Made by a program: the position numbers and the translations under genes. This document shows, piece after piece, positions 29,104 to 37,156 of a stretch of 64,000 nucleotides of DNA. Position 1 is the first letter of the stretch. The number at the start of each line of letters is the position of its first letter. Location of the stretch: NCBI GenBank assembly GCA_024998595.1, contig JACOEK010000001.1, positions 992,001 through 1,056,000 of the forward strand. The letters are read 5' to 3'. The notes beneath the pieces were generated by a model. That model was given only the letters and a program-made list of their open reading frames with translations, did not search any database and had not been told where the DNA came from. This DNA is from Nitrospira sp. (GTDB taxonomy: Bacteria; Nitrospirota; Nitrospiria; Nitrospirales; Nitrospiraceae).

Positions 29104-30123
29104 TCAGGCGAGTTTGCTTTTACCTTCTCGAACGTGTGCGGGCACTTCGCGGATATCCCATATCAGTCCTACCGCCTGCAGGGCGCGGAGCATGTAGTAG
29201 GTGATGTCGATTTCCCACCAGTAGAACCCCTGCCGGGTTGAGGCGGCATAGTAGTGGTGATTGTTGTGCCAGCCTTCGCCGAGGGTGATCATGGCAAGAA
29301 TGAAATTGTTCTTGCTGTCGTCTCCCGTCTTGTAGCGCTGCGATCCGTACACGTGGGAGAGTGAATTGATCGTGCAGGTGCCGTGGAGCAGGGCAACGGT
29401 CGAGACGAAGAAGCCCCAGATCAGCATTTGCGGACCATTGGTGCCGAGTCCCGGCGCATAGGCTTCCAGCAACTTGCCCAGTCCGAACATGCCGAATCCA
29501 CAGATCGTCGGCACTAGGGTATCGAAGCGATCCAGAAAGCGCAGTTCGGGAAACTTGGCAAAATCGCCGATGCTCTTCAGCCGCGGTGGAAAGAACTTCT
29601 TTGAGCTGATCCAGCCGATGTGAGCCCACAGAAATCCGCCCTGACGCACCGAGTGCGTATCTTCGGGTTTGTCCGAATAGATGTGATGGTGGCGATGATG
29701 GCCGGCCCACCAGAGGGGGCCGCGTTGGGCGCACGACGATCCAAGCAGCGCAAAGGCAAATTGACAGGCGCGGGACGTTTTAAATGTTCGATGGGAGAAG
29801 TACCGGTGGTACCACCCGGTGATGGCGAACATGCGCACGAAGTAAAAGGCGGCGCACACGCCGACCGCCACCCAGCTCCACCCGACGATAAATACGCCGA
29901 GACAGATCAAGTGGACCGTGATAAGGGGAATGGCCCGCAGCCAGTCGACGGTGGCGGGGGCAGCATCAGTCTTCATGTTTTCGATGCCGGCCCAAGAATC
30001 AAACCAGTGCATAACCGTCAGCCAGGGTGTGTGGCTCGTGGCCTGGGCTACCGCAGGTTGTTCGTCGGGTTTGGACAGCTCACCGTTTTCGGGTAAGGTG
30101 AGCGGATGCAGATCACTACTCAT
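29104..30123 (-). CDS. Acyl-CoA/acyl-lipid delta-9-type fatty acid desaturase
   Basis: 339 residues from ATG 30123 with GGAGG at 5 nt; the track is 20 residues longer. Membrane di-iron desaturase with all three histidine boxes: HRYFSH, HHRHHH and HNNHH. Four membrane helices lie around them (MPLITVHLICLGVFIVGWSW-like region early). It introduces a cis double bond into saturated acyl chains, using O2 and an electron donor. The N-terminal 40 residues are a soluble extension. Its length and boxes match bacterial stearoyl-CoA desaturase homologues. Confidence 0.9.
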   Translation of the reverse strand: MSSDLHPLTLPENGELSKPDEQPAVAQATSHTPWLTVMHWFDSWAGIENMKTDAAPATVDWLRAIPLITVHLICLGVFIVGWSWVAVGVCAAFYFVRMFAITGWYHRYFSHRTFKTSRACQFAFALLGSSCAQRGPLWWAGHHRHHHIYSDKPEDTHSVRQGGFLWAHIGWISSKKFFPPRLKSIGDFAKFPELRFLDRFDTLVPTICGFGMFGLGKLLEAYAPGLGTNGPQMLIWGFFVSTVALLHGTCTINSLSHVYGSQRYKTGDDSKNNFILAMITLGEGWHNNHHYYAASTRQGFYWWEIDITYYMLRALQAVGLIWDIREVPAHVREGKSKLA

Positions 30124-30297
30124 GCCACCTCCACAGTTGTGTGAAATAGGATGCGGTACCGAGGAGTCGCGCCGCCGTTGCACTCGCGTGACGTAATCGT
30201 TGCGGCGCTTGCGAATGATGCGATGGGGCAGGCCGCTGATGTTCGGATGGTGTCGATGAATGAGCGTCTATACTCAGCTTTCAAGACACGTGGGACC

Positions 30298-30327
30298 ATT
30301 ATACACAGATTCGCAAGAAAATGTCGT
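30298..30327 (-). promoter_or_regulatory. Candidate promoter for the desaturase gene
   Basis: On the minus strand TATAAT (30303-30298) is preceded by ACGACA with an 18-bp spacer. It would give a leader of about 170 nt before ATG 30123. The rest of the 360-bp gap to hemE shows nothing else recognisable. Confidence 0.4.
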
Positions 30328-30487
30328 GAGATTTTTTGGCTTACGCGGCGGAATCGATGCTCGCAACCAGCCTATGGAGGAATTGGACCATTCCCTGCTG
30401 CGTCAGAGGCCGCCATTAAGACCAGAGAGCCTTGGTGATGGACCGCCGCGCAAGATTGTTTGACTCTGTTCGGATCGGCCCTCTAAA

Positions 30488-31528
30488 ATGCGCCCCATTA
30501 TGAATGACCGATTTCTCAAAGCGTGCCGGCGCGAACCGGTTGATTGTACGCCGGTCTGGTTCATGCGCCAGGCGGGCCGTTATATGGTCGAATATCGTCG
30601 ATTGCGGGAAAAATATTCCATTCTTGAACTGTGCAAAACGCCTGAATTGGCGGCGCAGGTCACCCTGCAGCCGATCGACCGCTTTGCCCTCGATGCGGCC
30701 ATTATTTTTGCCGACATTTTGCTTCCGCTGGAACCGATGGGGCTCTCGCTGGAGTTTGCGGAGGGGGAAGGGCCGATTATCCACAATCCTGTGCGGGATC
30801 GGGCGGCAGTGGATCGGCTCAAGATGCTCGATGGCAGCGATCTCCAGTATGTGATGGATGCCATCAGCCTGACTCGCAAGACGCTGGCCGGTCGGGTTCC
30901 GTTGATCGGGTTTGCCGGGGCACCCTTTACGCTGGCCAGTTATGCCATTGAGGGCGGAAGCTCACGGAACTATCTCCACACCAAGCAGATGATGTACGCA
31001 GAGCCGGAGACCTGGCATCGCCTGATGGACAAGTTCGCGCGGGTCATTACCGGGTATTTGCGTCGTCAGATCAAGGCCGGCGCCCAGGCCGTGCAGCTCT
31101 TCGACAGTTGGGTCGGGTGCCTGTCGGCTGGGGACTATGCGGAATATGTCATGCCGCATGTGCAATTGATTTTTGAGGGCCTCAAGCACGAAGGCGTTCC
31201 GCTGATCCATTTCGGCACGGGCACTACAGCCATTCTCAAGGCAATGCGTCAGGCTGGTGGTGACGTGATCGGCATCGATTGGCGTATCCCGATCGATGAG
31301 GCCTGGGCCATGGTGGGATACGACCGCGCCGTACAGGGGAACCTCGATCCGGTCACCTTGTTTGGTCCGATGCACGAAATCGAGCGCCGCGTGACGGATA
31401 TTCTTCGCCGGGCCGGAGGGCGACCCGGACACATTTTCAATCTCGGGCATGGGATCCTTCCCAATACTCCCGTGGAGCATGTGGCCGCCACGATCGATCT
31501 GGTCCATAAATTGAGCGCTCGCTACTAA
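30488..31528 (+). CDS. hemE: Uroporphyrinogen decarboxylase
   Basis: 346 residues. It decarboxylates uroporphyrinogen III to coproporphyrinogen III. Signature 1 PVWFMRQAGRYMVEYR near residue 21 and signature 2 GFAGAPFTLASYAIEGG near 140 are both intact. FADILLPLEPMG carries the catalytic Asp. ATG 30488 and ATG 30500 are both possible and neither has a clear SD. It is first of a hemE-hemH-hemY run, so the last three steps of protoporphyrin-dependent heme synthesis, apart from coproporphyrinogen oxidase, are clustered. Confidence 0.95.
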   Translation: MRPIMNDRFLKACRREPVDCTPVWFMRQAGRYMVEYRRLREKYSILELCKTPELAAQVTLQPIDRFALDAAIIFADILLPLEPMGLSLEFAEGEGPIIHNPVRDRAAVDRLKMLDGSDLQYVMDAISLTRKTLAGRVPLIGFAGAPFTLASYAIEGGSSRNYLHTKQMMYAEPETWHRLMDKFARVITGYLRRQIKAGAQAVQLFDSWVGCLSAGDYAEYVMPHVQLIFEGLKHEGVPLIHFGTGTTAILKAMRQAGGDVIGIDWRIPIDEAWAMVGYDRAVQGNLDPVTLFGPMHEIERRVTDILRRAGGRPGHIFNLGHGILPNTPVEHVAATIDLVHKLSARY

Positions 31529-31613
31529 GTCTGGTGATGCGTCGTTCTCCCTGTCCATGCAGACTCCTGATTTGCGAGGGACGCATCCTCCGTAGGGGCT
31601 GACGAGGTCCCGG

Positions 31614-32558
31614 ATGTCTGCATCACCACGCCCGATTGCCCTGTTGCTGATGGCGATGGGCGGACCCGATAGTCTGGAGAATGTGGAACCTTACCTTCTG
31701 GATGTCCGTGGCGGGCGGCCGACTGCTCCCGAGTTGGTGGAGGAAATCCGGGCGCGGTACCGTATGACGGGCGGGAAGTCGCCCGCGCTCGAAGTGACGC
31801 GCGAGGTGGCCAGGGCGTTAGAGCGGCGGCTGAACGCATCCGGCGAAGCACGTTTTCGGTGTTACGTGGGGTTGCGGCACTGGCATCCGTTCATCAAAGA
31901 TGTGTACGCCGAAATCCTGAAGGACACTCCGGATCATATTGTCGGGTTATGTATGGCGCCGCAATACTCTTCACTCAGCATCGGTGCCTATGTGAGAAAG
32001 GTCGAGGAAGCCAGGACTGAACTTGCCGATGAAACGCCGATCAGCTTCGTGAAGAGCTGGCATCGGCATCCATTGTTGATCGCAGCGATTGTCGAGAATA
32101 TCCGCCGGACGCTTGAACAATTTCCGGCTGAGCTCCGCGCACAGGTGCCCGTGCTCTTCACGGCTCATAGTCTACCGGAGCGGGTGGTGGCCATGAAGGA
32201 TCCCTATCCGGACGAAGTCCACGGTACCGTTCAGTCGGTCTGTGCGCAGCTCGGCGGTCACCCGACCCGTTTCGCCTATCAAAGCCAGGGGCGCTCAGGA
32301 GAAAAATGGCTGGGGCCCTCTGTCGAAGAGGCGATGGATGACGTGGCTCACTCTGGGTACCATCATGTGCTCGTGGCGCCTATCGGCTTTCTCTGCGACC
32401 ATGTGGAAACCCTGTACGATATTGACATCGAGCTCACGCAGTTGGCCCGCTCGAAGGGGATCCAACTGAAACGCATACCCATGTTGAATGCCTCTGCCCC
32501 CTTGATCGACATCCTGACGTCGGTGGTCGAGGCGCATGAGTCCTCGCTAGTTCATTAG
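31614..32558 (+). CDS. hemH: Ferrochelatase
   Basis: 314 residues. It inserts ferrous iron into protoporphyrin IX. Visible are LLLMAMGGPDSLENVEPYL, YVGLRHWHPFIKD, LCMAPQYSSLSIG, the catalytic His in VLFTAHSLPERV and PIGFLCDHVETLYDID with the conserved Asp/Glu. ATG 31614 has GAGG 6 nt upstream. No 2Fe-2S C-terminal extension is present. It lies between hemE and hemY. Confidence 0.94.
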   Translation: MSASPRPIALLLMAMGGPDSLENVEPYLLDVRGGRPTAPELVEEIRARYRMTGGKSPALEVTREVARALERRLNASGEARFRCYVGLRHWHPFIKDVYAEILKDTPDHIVGLCMAPQYSSLSIGAYVRKVEEARTELADETPISFVKSWHRHPLLIAAIVENIRRTLEQFPAELRAQVPVLFTAHSLPERVVAMKDPYPDEVHGTVQSVCAQLGGHPTRFAYQSQGRSGEKWLGPSVEEAMDDVAHSGYHHVLVAPIGFLCDHVETLYDIDIELTQLARSKGIQLKRIPMLNASAPLIDILTSVVEAHESSLVH

Positions 32559-32569
32559 CGGCACTACCT

Positions 32570-34039
32570 GTGGCGCGTACTTCACGGTCAGTGGTCATCA
32601 TCGGTGGAGGCATCTCAGGCCTCTCCACAGCCTTTGCTCTTCTGGATCAGGCCGCGACGGCTGACGTGGCGCTGTCCTGCACTATCCTCGATGCTGCGCC
32701 CGTCTGGGGCGGGAAGATCGTCACCCATCGGGTCGGTCGGCTGGTCATGGAGGCGGGTCCGGATTCGTTCCTCTCTCAGAAACCTTGGGGGATGGACCTT
32801 TGTCGGCGGCTTGGCATCACCGATGAACTCATCAACACGAACCCCGTCGAAAAGAAAGCCAGCGTCTTGAGGGGCGGGCAACTGCACGAGTTACCGGAAG
32901 GCCTCGTGACCTTTACGCCGACGCAACTGGGCCCGTTTTTTCGCAGCGGCTTGTTGTCGTGGATCGACCTGGCCAGGATGGGCTGTGACCTGCTGATTCC
33001 ACCGCGCCGTTCGACGGAAGATGAGTCGCTCGCGTCATTTTTTCGTCGCCGCTTCGGGCGGCATGCCTGCGAGCGGGTCATGGAGCCGCTGATGGCGGGC
33101 ATTTACGCAGGTGATGCCGAGCAGATGAGCCTTCGCGCGACGTTCCCCCGGTTTTATGAGCTCGAGCAGGCGCATGGCAGCGTGATCCGCGGCATGATGG
33201 CGGCTCGCCGAGCCCGCCCGCAACAGGTTTCCGACGGACGTCCCCGGCATACCATGTTTGTCACGCTGAAAAACGGTCTGGCGGATATAGTCGCCGCATT
33301 GACCGCACGTATCCGAGAGACCGGCGGCGTCTTGAGGTCAGGCGTTCAGGCAGAAGCGCTTCGAGTACGCTCGCATCAGCCGGGACGCTGGATGTACGAT
33401 GTGATTTGTAGCGATGGGACGGCGCTGTCGGCGGAAGCGTTGGTGCTGGCGACGCCGGCTTACGTGAGTGCTGACCTGGTGCGGCCGTTGAGCCCGCTTG
33501 CGGCCGGATTGATGGAAACGATTCCGTATGCCTCGACGGCGACGATTTCCTTGGTCTACCCGGCTGCTGCGGCGGGGACCCGGTTGCAAGGGTTTGGCTT
33601 CGTGGTCCCGCGGGTTGAGGGACGTGACCTGATTGCCGCGACCTGGACGTCGATTAAGTGGCCGCATCGTGCGCCTCCTGAAGATGTCTCCGTTCGCTGT
33701 TATCTGGGAGGGGTGGGACGCGAGGCCATCTTGCAGCAGGACGATGAAGCATTGGTCCGTTGTGTGCGGGAGGAATTGGCGTCCATTGTGGGCCTGCAGG
33801 CGACGCCGCATTATGTGGAGGTCAACCGGTGGCATCGGGCGATGCCACAATATACGCTCGGGCATCTCGATCGACTGACACAGCTTGAGGCCGCTCTATC
33901 GCGGTTCGGCGGATTGGCCATCACGGGAGCAGGGTATCGCGGCGTCGGCCTACCCGATTGTATCAGGGACGGTGCAGAAGCGGCCGCGCAAACACTACGA
34001 TATCTCCAAACGACTTCGACGCGCGAGATGGAATCGTGA
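32570..34039 (+). CDS. hemY: Protoporphyrinogen oxidase, HemY-type flavoprotein
   Basis: 489 residues. FAD-binding dinucleotide fold SVVIIGGGISGLSTAFALL at the N-terminus, EAGPDSFLSQKP, substrate domain FVTLKNGLADIVAAL and C-terminal TGAGYRGVGLPDCIRDG, as in HemY/PPOX of the amine-oxidase superfamily. It oxidises protoporphyrinogen IX with oxygen. Some annotations call this family HemG, but it is unrelated to the flavodoxin-like HemG. The GTG start at 32570 follows hemH by 11 bp. Confidence 0.92.
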   Translation: MARTSRSVVIIGGGISGLSTAFALLDQAATADVALSCTILDAAPVWGGKIVTHRVGRLVMEAGPDSFLSQKPWGMDLCRRLGITDELINTNPVEKKASVLRGGQLHELPEGLVTFTPTQLGPFFRSGLLSWIDLARMGCDLLIPPRRSTEDESLASFFRRRFGRHACERVMEPLMAGIYAGDAEQMSLRATFPRFYELEQAHGSVIRGMMAARRARPQQVSDGRPRHTMFVTLKNGLADIVAALTARIRETGGVLRSGVQAEALRVRSHQPGRWMYDVICSDGTALSAEALVLATPAYVSADLVRPLSPLAAGLMETIPYASTATISLVYPAAAAGTRLQGFGFVVPRVEGRDLIAATWTSIKWPHRAPPEDVSVRCYLGGVGREAILQQDDEALVRCVREELASIVGLQATPHYVEVNRWHRAMPQYTLGHLDRLTQLEAALSRFGGLAITGAGYRGVGLPDCIRDGAEAAAQTLRYLQTTSTREMES

Positions 34040-34067
34040 CGGGCGATGCAACAGAAGGACGTGAAAG

Positions 34068-34484
34068 ATGTTAAATGACCAGTTGGTGATCTCCAGCGTA
34101 GCCGGCCCCTTTCGCGAGCCTCGGGAGCCGGTGTTTTCGTATGACTATTCCATTCAACGGGCGACCTGGGCGGCGACCCACGCAGTTCGGGTGAAGATCG
34201 CACTCACGGAAGAGTTGGATTATGTGAAAACGAAGCTGCTGGGCACCGTGAGCGGGAGTCCGGGGCAGCAACTGATGTTGAATAAGTTGCTGTCGCGAAG
34301 GATCGGCGATCAAAAGCTTCGGATTGCCGAGGAGGAAGGGTGGCTGAAGGAGCGCGCCGATGTCTTAGTGCCGCCCTTCACAGGACCGCTGGCCCATCAC
34401 TTTCCGCAATTGGAATCGTGGATTCAAGCCCAGCAGGAGTCCTTGCGGAGCGAAATCAAACAAGCGATCGGTTTGGCAGTCTGA
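34068..34484 (+). CDS. Hypothetical protein downstream of hemY, 138 residues
   Basis: ATG 34068 with GGACGTGAAAG upstream, 28 bp after hemY. It is soluble and helical, with a charged middle (LTEELDYVKTKLLGTVSGSPGQQLMLNKLLSR) and a C-terminal amphipathic helix (SWIQAQQESLRSEIKQAIGL). No domain is recognised. Position in the heme operon suggests coexpression, but that does not establish a heme role. Confidence 0.68.
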   Translation: MLNDQLVISSVAGPFREPREPVFSYDYSIQRATWAATHAVRVKIALTEELDYVKTKLLGTVSGSPGQQLMLNKLLSRRIGDQKLRIAEEEGWLKERADVLVPPFTGPLAHHFPQLESWIQAQQESLRSEIKQAIGLAV

Positions 34485-34500
34485 TTCATCGAGCCCATGA

Positions 34501-34521
34501 GGGGAGGCTCCAGGCCTCCCC
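34501..34521 (+). terminator. Hairpin terminator of the heme operon
   Basis: GGGGAGGC-TCCAG-GCCTCCCC, a perfect 8-bp stem with 5-nt loop, 17 bp after the stop codon. Confidence 0.75.
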
Positions 34522-34895
34522 ATGCTGCAATCGCGCGATTTCTTCCCGGTCCCCCCTCCCATTTTCCTACATTACCCCGGCATCAACAAACGCTCGTTGT
34601 CCGCTCTCTGACTGCTTTTCCCACCGCTTGGCGATCAGGTCGGCGGAGGGGCGGTCTCTCGTTATCTCACACACAGAATCTGTGGATAAGCGTGTGTATA
34701 GCAGCCACCTCACGGCGCAAGGCCCTTCGTAGGCTGGTCCTTGAGCGGCCTGCACAAGTTTTAGGCATTGGGGGTCATCATGGGGTGGACCACCAGATGC
34801 TGTAGAAGATGAAAACCCTTAGGGGGATCTTTGTCGATCGATTTCGGCTTGGGGATAGCGAAGGCGCGTCAGGCGTGGGATTTCGAGAAATCTGC
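34522..34895. other. Intergenic region with a perfect DnaA-box sequence
   Basis: About 370 bp between convergent genes with no credible ORF. It is less GC-rich than its surroundings. TGTGGATAA at 34681-34689 equals the consensus DnaA box on the minus strand, and TGTGTATAG at 34693-34701 is one base off a relaxed box. No AT-rich unwinding element or dnaA gene is seen, so an origin is not claimed. Confidence 0.45.
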
Positions 34896-35510
34896 TCAAA
34901 AAATCCGGCGGTATTGTCTGCTGTGGACCCCTGAGTCATCGGCAAAACCAATGGATCCGGTGTCGGGATTACTCGTATCGTTCAAGTCGATGCGGTAATG
35001 TCCCCGCACCTGTTCCATGGCCTCCTCGAATGGAATGGCTTGCGGATACAGGTTGCCCGGAGCATGGGCCCCTCGGGCCAATGTCCCGACGACTTCCGCC
35101 GTCGCATATTTGGGATCCGAAAAGATGTACAAATCGGCGACCGCCTGATCGCCAAGTTTGTGCCCTGGACTCGTGGCCGGAATGACCCCGGACAGCGTTT
35201 GATTGAGTCTCGCTTGCTGGAATTGTTTCAGCAGACCGACGACCTGGCTGGTCGTCACCTGGGCCGGGACGACAATGCTGACGGCATTAAATTCCGTCAA
35301 GGTCGTCTGAACTTTGTACATAACCGGCGCGGCATCCGGATCTTCGGTACCGATTTGAGAAATCTCCGGTCCGGCAGCCTGTTTCTGTTTTCCGCTGGGC
35401 ACGGCAAGATTGATCAGGAGCCACATGATCAGAATGGCGCCGAAGAGCACGAGCAGCGGATGGAGCCCGGCTCGTTTGCCCTCTTCGTATGGGTTCTGTT
35501 CGTTGCTCAT
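34896..35510 (-). CDS. Single-helix membrane protein of unknown function
   Basis: 204 residues from ATG 35510, which forms an ATGA overlap with the mazG stop; the track adds 30 residues. One membrane helix (LHPLLVLFGAILIMWLLINLAV, about 16-37) follows a short cytoplasmic N-terminus MSNEQNPYEEGKRAG. The exported part has repeats of alternating beta and helix (VQTTLTEFNAVSIVVPAQV...) but no known domain. Coupled translation with MazG is the main context clue. Confidence 0.72.
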   Translation of the reverse strand: MSNEQNPYEEGKRAGLHPLLVLFGAILIMWLLINLAVPSGKQKQAAGPEISQIGTEDPDAAPVMYKVQTTLTEFNAVSIVVPAQVTTSQVVGLLKQFQQARLNQTLSGVIPATSPGHKLGDQAVADLYIFSDPKYATAEVVGTLARGAHAPGNLYPQAIPFEEAMEQVRGHYRIDLNDTSNPDTGSIGFADDSGVHSRQYRRIF

Positions 35511-36403
35511 AAGGGAGTCTGTGACGCCTCTTTCCCGGAACCGAGCGGAGCGCTGACCGCAGGACGATCGGCCTGTTCCAATCGTTTTGCGGCGTTCCAA
35601 TAGTGATCCATTTCGGCGGTGGTGAGGTCGTGCACACTCCGTCCGCTGCGCGCTGCCTCTTGCTCGATGTATTGGAATCGGGAGGTGAACCGGTTCGTGG
35701 CCAGACGCAGCGATTCCTCCGGATTCACCTTGATGTGGCGCGCCAGGTTGACCAACGAGAAGAGCAGGTCGCCCAATTCCGCCGCCATTTCCGCGGTGGG
35801 TTCCGATGGCGACTGGGAGGAGGCCGCCGCGTCACTCACGGCTTTGCGGAGCTCCTCGATTTCCTCTTCGACTTTACCAAGGACGTCAGCGAGGCCCTGC
35901 GGACTGTCGGGCCAGTCGAACCCGACGCGCGCGGCGCGAACCTGAGTTTGATAGGCCCGAAGCAGGGCCGGAAGAGCCTGGGGAATGTCCTGCAGCACTG
36001 AATCAGGTTTTCCGGCATTCTTCCGCTCGGCTCGTTTGATGTCTTCCCATCGGTGCACGACCTGGTCGGAGTTCAGGCTCGGCGTGCCGGTCGCCGCATC
36101 CCCGAAGACATGCGGGTGACGGCGCACGAGTTTATCGCCCAGCTGCTCGAGCACCTCATCCATGGTGAAGGTGCCGGCTTCCGTGCCGATCTGGCTGTGG
36201 AATAACACCTGGAGTAGTACATCGCCGAGTTCTTCCTTGAGTTTGGGAAAATCCCGCCGATCGATGGTGTCGAGCGCTTCGTACGTTTCTTCGATCAGGT
36301 AGGGCTTGAGGGATTCATGGGTTTGTTTGCGATCCCATGGGCAACCGCCGGGTGCCCGGAGCCGGGCCATGATCGCCACCACTTTATCGAAACGTTCGGA
36401 CAT
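35507..36403 (-). CDS. mazG: Nucleoside triphosphate pyrophosphohydrolase
   Basis: 298 residues with two MazG domains, as in E. coli. Domain 1 begins LRAPGGCPWDRKQTHESLKPYL with the metal-binding EETYEALDTID and KEELGDVLLQVLFH; domain 2 has VEEEIEELRKAV and AAELGDLLFSLVNLARH. It hydrolyses NTPs to NMP and PPi, a housecleaning or stringent-response modulating activity. ATG 36403 has GAGGGGG upstream. The tail after about 270 is variable. Confidence 0.93.
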   Translation of the reverse strand: MSERFDKVVAIMARLRAPGGCPWDRKQTHESLKPYLIEETYEALDTIDRRDFPKLKEELGDVLLQVLFHSQIGTEAGTFTMDEVLEQLGDKLVRRHPHVFGDAATGTPSLNSDQVVHRWEDIKRAERKNAGKPDSVLQDIPQALPALLRAYQTQVRAARVGFDWPDSPQGLADVLGKVEEEIEELRKAVSDAAASSQSPSEPTAEMAAELGDLLFSLVNLARHIKVNPEESLRLATNRFTSRFQYIEQEAARSGRSVHDLTTAEMDHYWNAAKRLEQADRPAVSAPLGSGKEASQTPL

Positions 36404-36537
36404 GCGTACCCCCTCGTGGCGTCACTCTAACTGAGTTTTTCTTCACCTTCAACGGGGCCTGCTGCCTTGCGCGTCTTCGAGGCCTATGGTAGGGTACGTC
36501 CCTGCATTTTATGGTTGGTTGATCGGAGGATTTTCGT

Positions 36538-36954
36538 ATGGGTGATGAGAAGGATCAGGGATTCGTCATCCGCGATCGTCGAGGACGGGGAGAAGACGCG
36601 CCTTCTCCAGGATCGGTTCCCCCGCCTCCTACTCCTGAACCGGCGTCTGCCGAGTCTCATCATGATGCGCATGGGCATGCCGGACACCTGCCGGTCAATT
36701 TCTCCTCCTTCGTGATTTCCATGGGGAGCTCGGCCTTGATGCTCATGGGGGAACAACTGGATCCCCAACAGCCGACGATGCCGCTGAACCTTCCGCAAGC
36801 GAAGGAGATCATCGATCTTCTCTCCATGCTGGAAGAAAAGACGCGGGGCAATCTTACGCCGGATGAGCAGGTCGTGATGAAGGACATGCTGTATGCCTTG
36901 AGGATGAAGTTCGTCAGCCTGACTTCCGGGAAACCATCGATCCATACTCCGTAA
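36538..36954 (+). CDS. DUF1844 domain-containing protein
   Basis: 138 residues, GGAGG 8 nt before ATG 36538. The N-terminal 50 residues are a charged, proline- and His-rich linker (PPPPTPEPAS, SHHDAHGHAGH). Then the DUF1844 core: VNFSSFVISMGSSALMLMGE, LPQAKEIIDLLSMLEEKTRGNLT, LYALRMKFV. The function of the domain is not established. The His-rich stretch could bind metal. It stands alone between mazG (divergent) and ntrY. Confidence 0.85.
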   Translation: MGDEKDQGFVIRDRRGRGEDAPSPGSVPPPPTPEPASAESHHDAHGHAGHLPVNFSSFVISMGSSALMLMGEQLDPQQPTMPLNLPQAKEIIDLLSMLEEKTRGNLTPDEQVVMKDMLYALRMKFVSLTSGKPSIHTP

Positions 36955-37083
36955 CCCGTGACCGCCCTCTGCGCGTGCTCCTGTTCCGAATGGTCTAACC
37001 TTCCATTGGTAGCGCCTGACCTCTCAGTTTCCCTGCGTCCGCCGTTCCTCCCCCAGTCCAATGAGACGGGTCTGGTCTGTCTT

Positions 37084-37113
37084 TTGAGACTTCCCCCAAG
37101 AATTCGTTATAGT
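37084..37113 (+). promoter_or_regulatory. Candidate sigma-70 promoter for ntrY
   Basis: TTGAGA and TATAGT are separated by 18 bp, about 44 bp before ATG 37157. Confidence 0.45.
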
Positions 37114-37156
37114 GTGACAGCATCGAAGGATTCGAGATGGAGTCGGAGACACGCCG

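Noticed and set aside
36467-36715. 82-residue ORF overlapping the DUF1844 gene
   Set aside because: Out-of-frame shadow; DUF1844 motifs are in the other frame.
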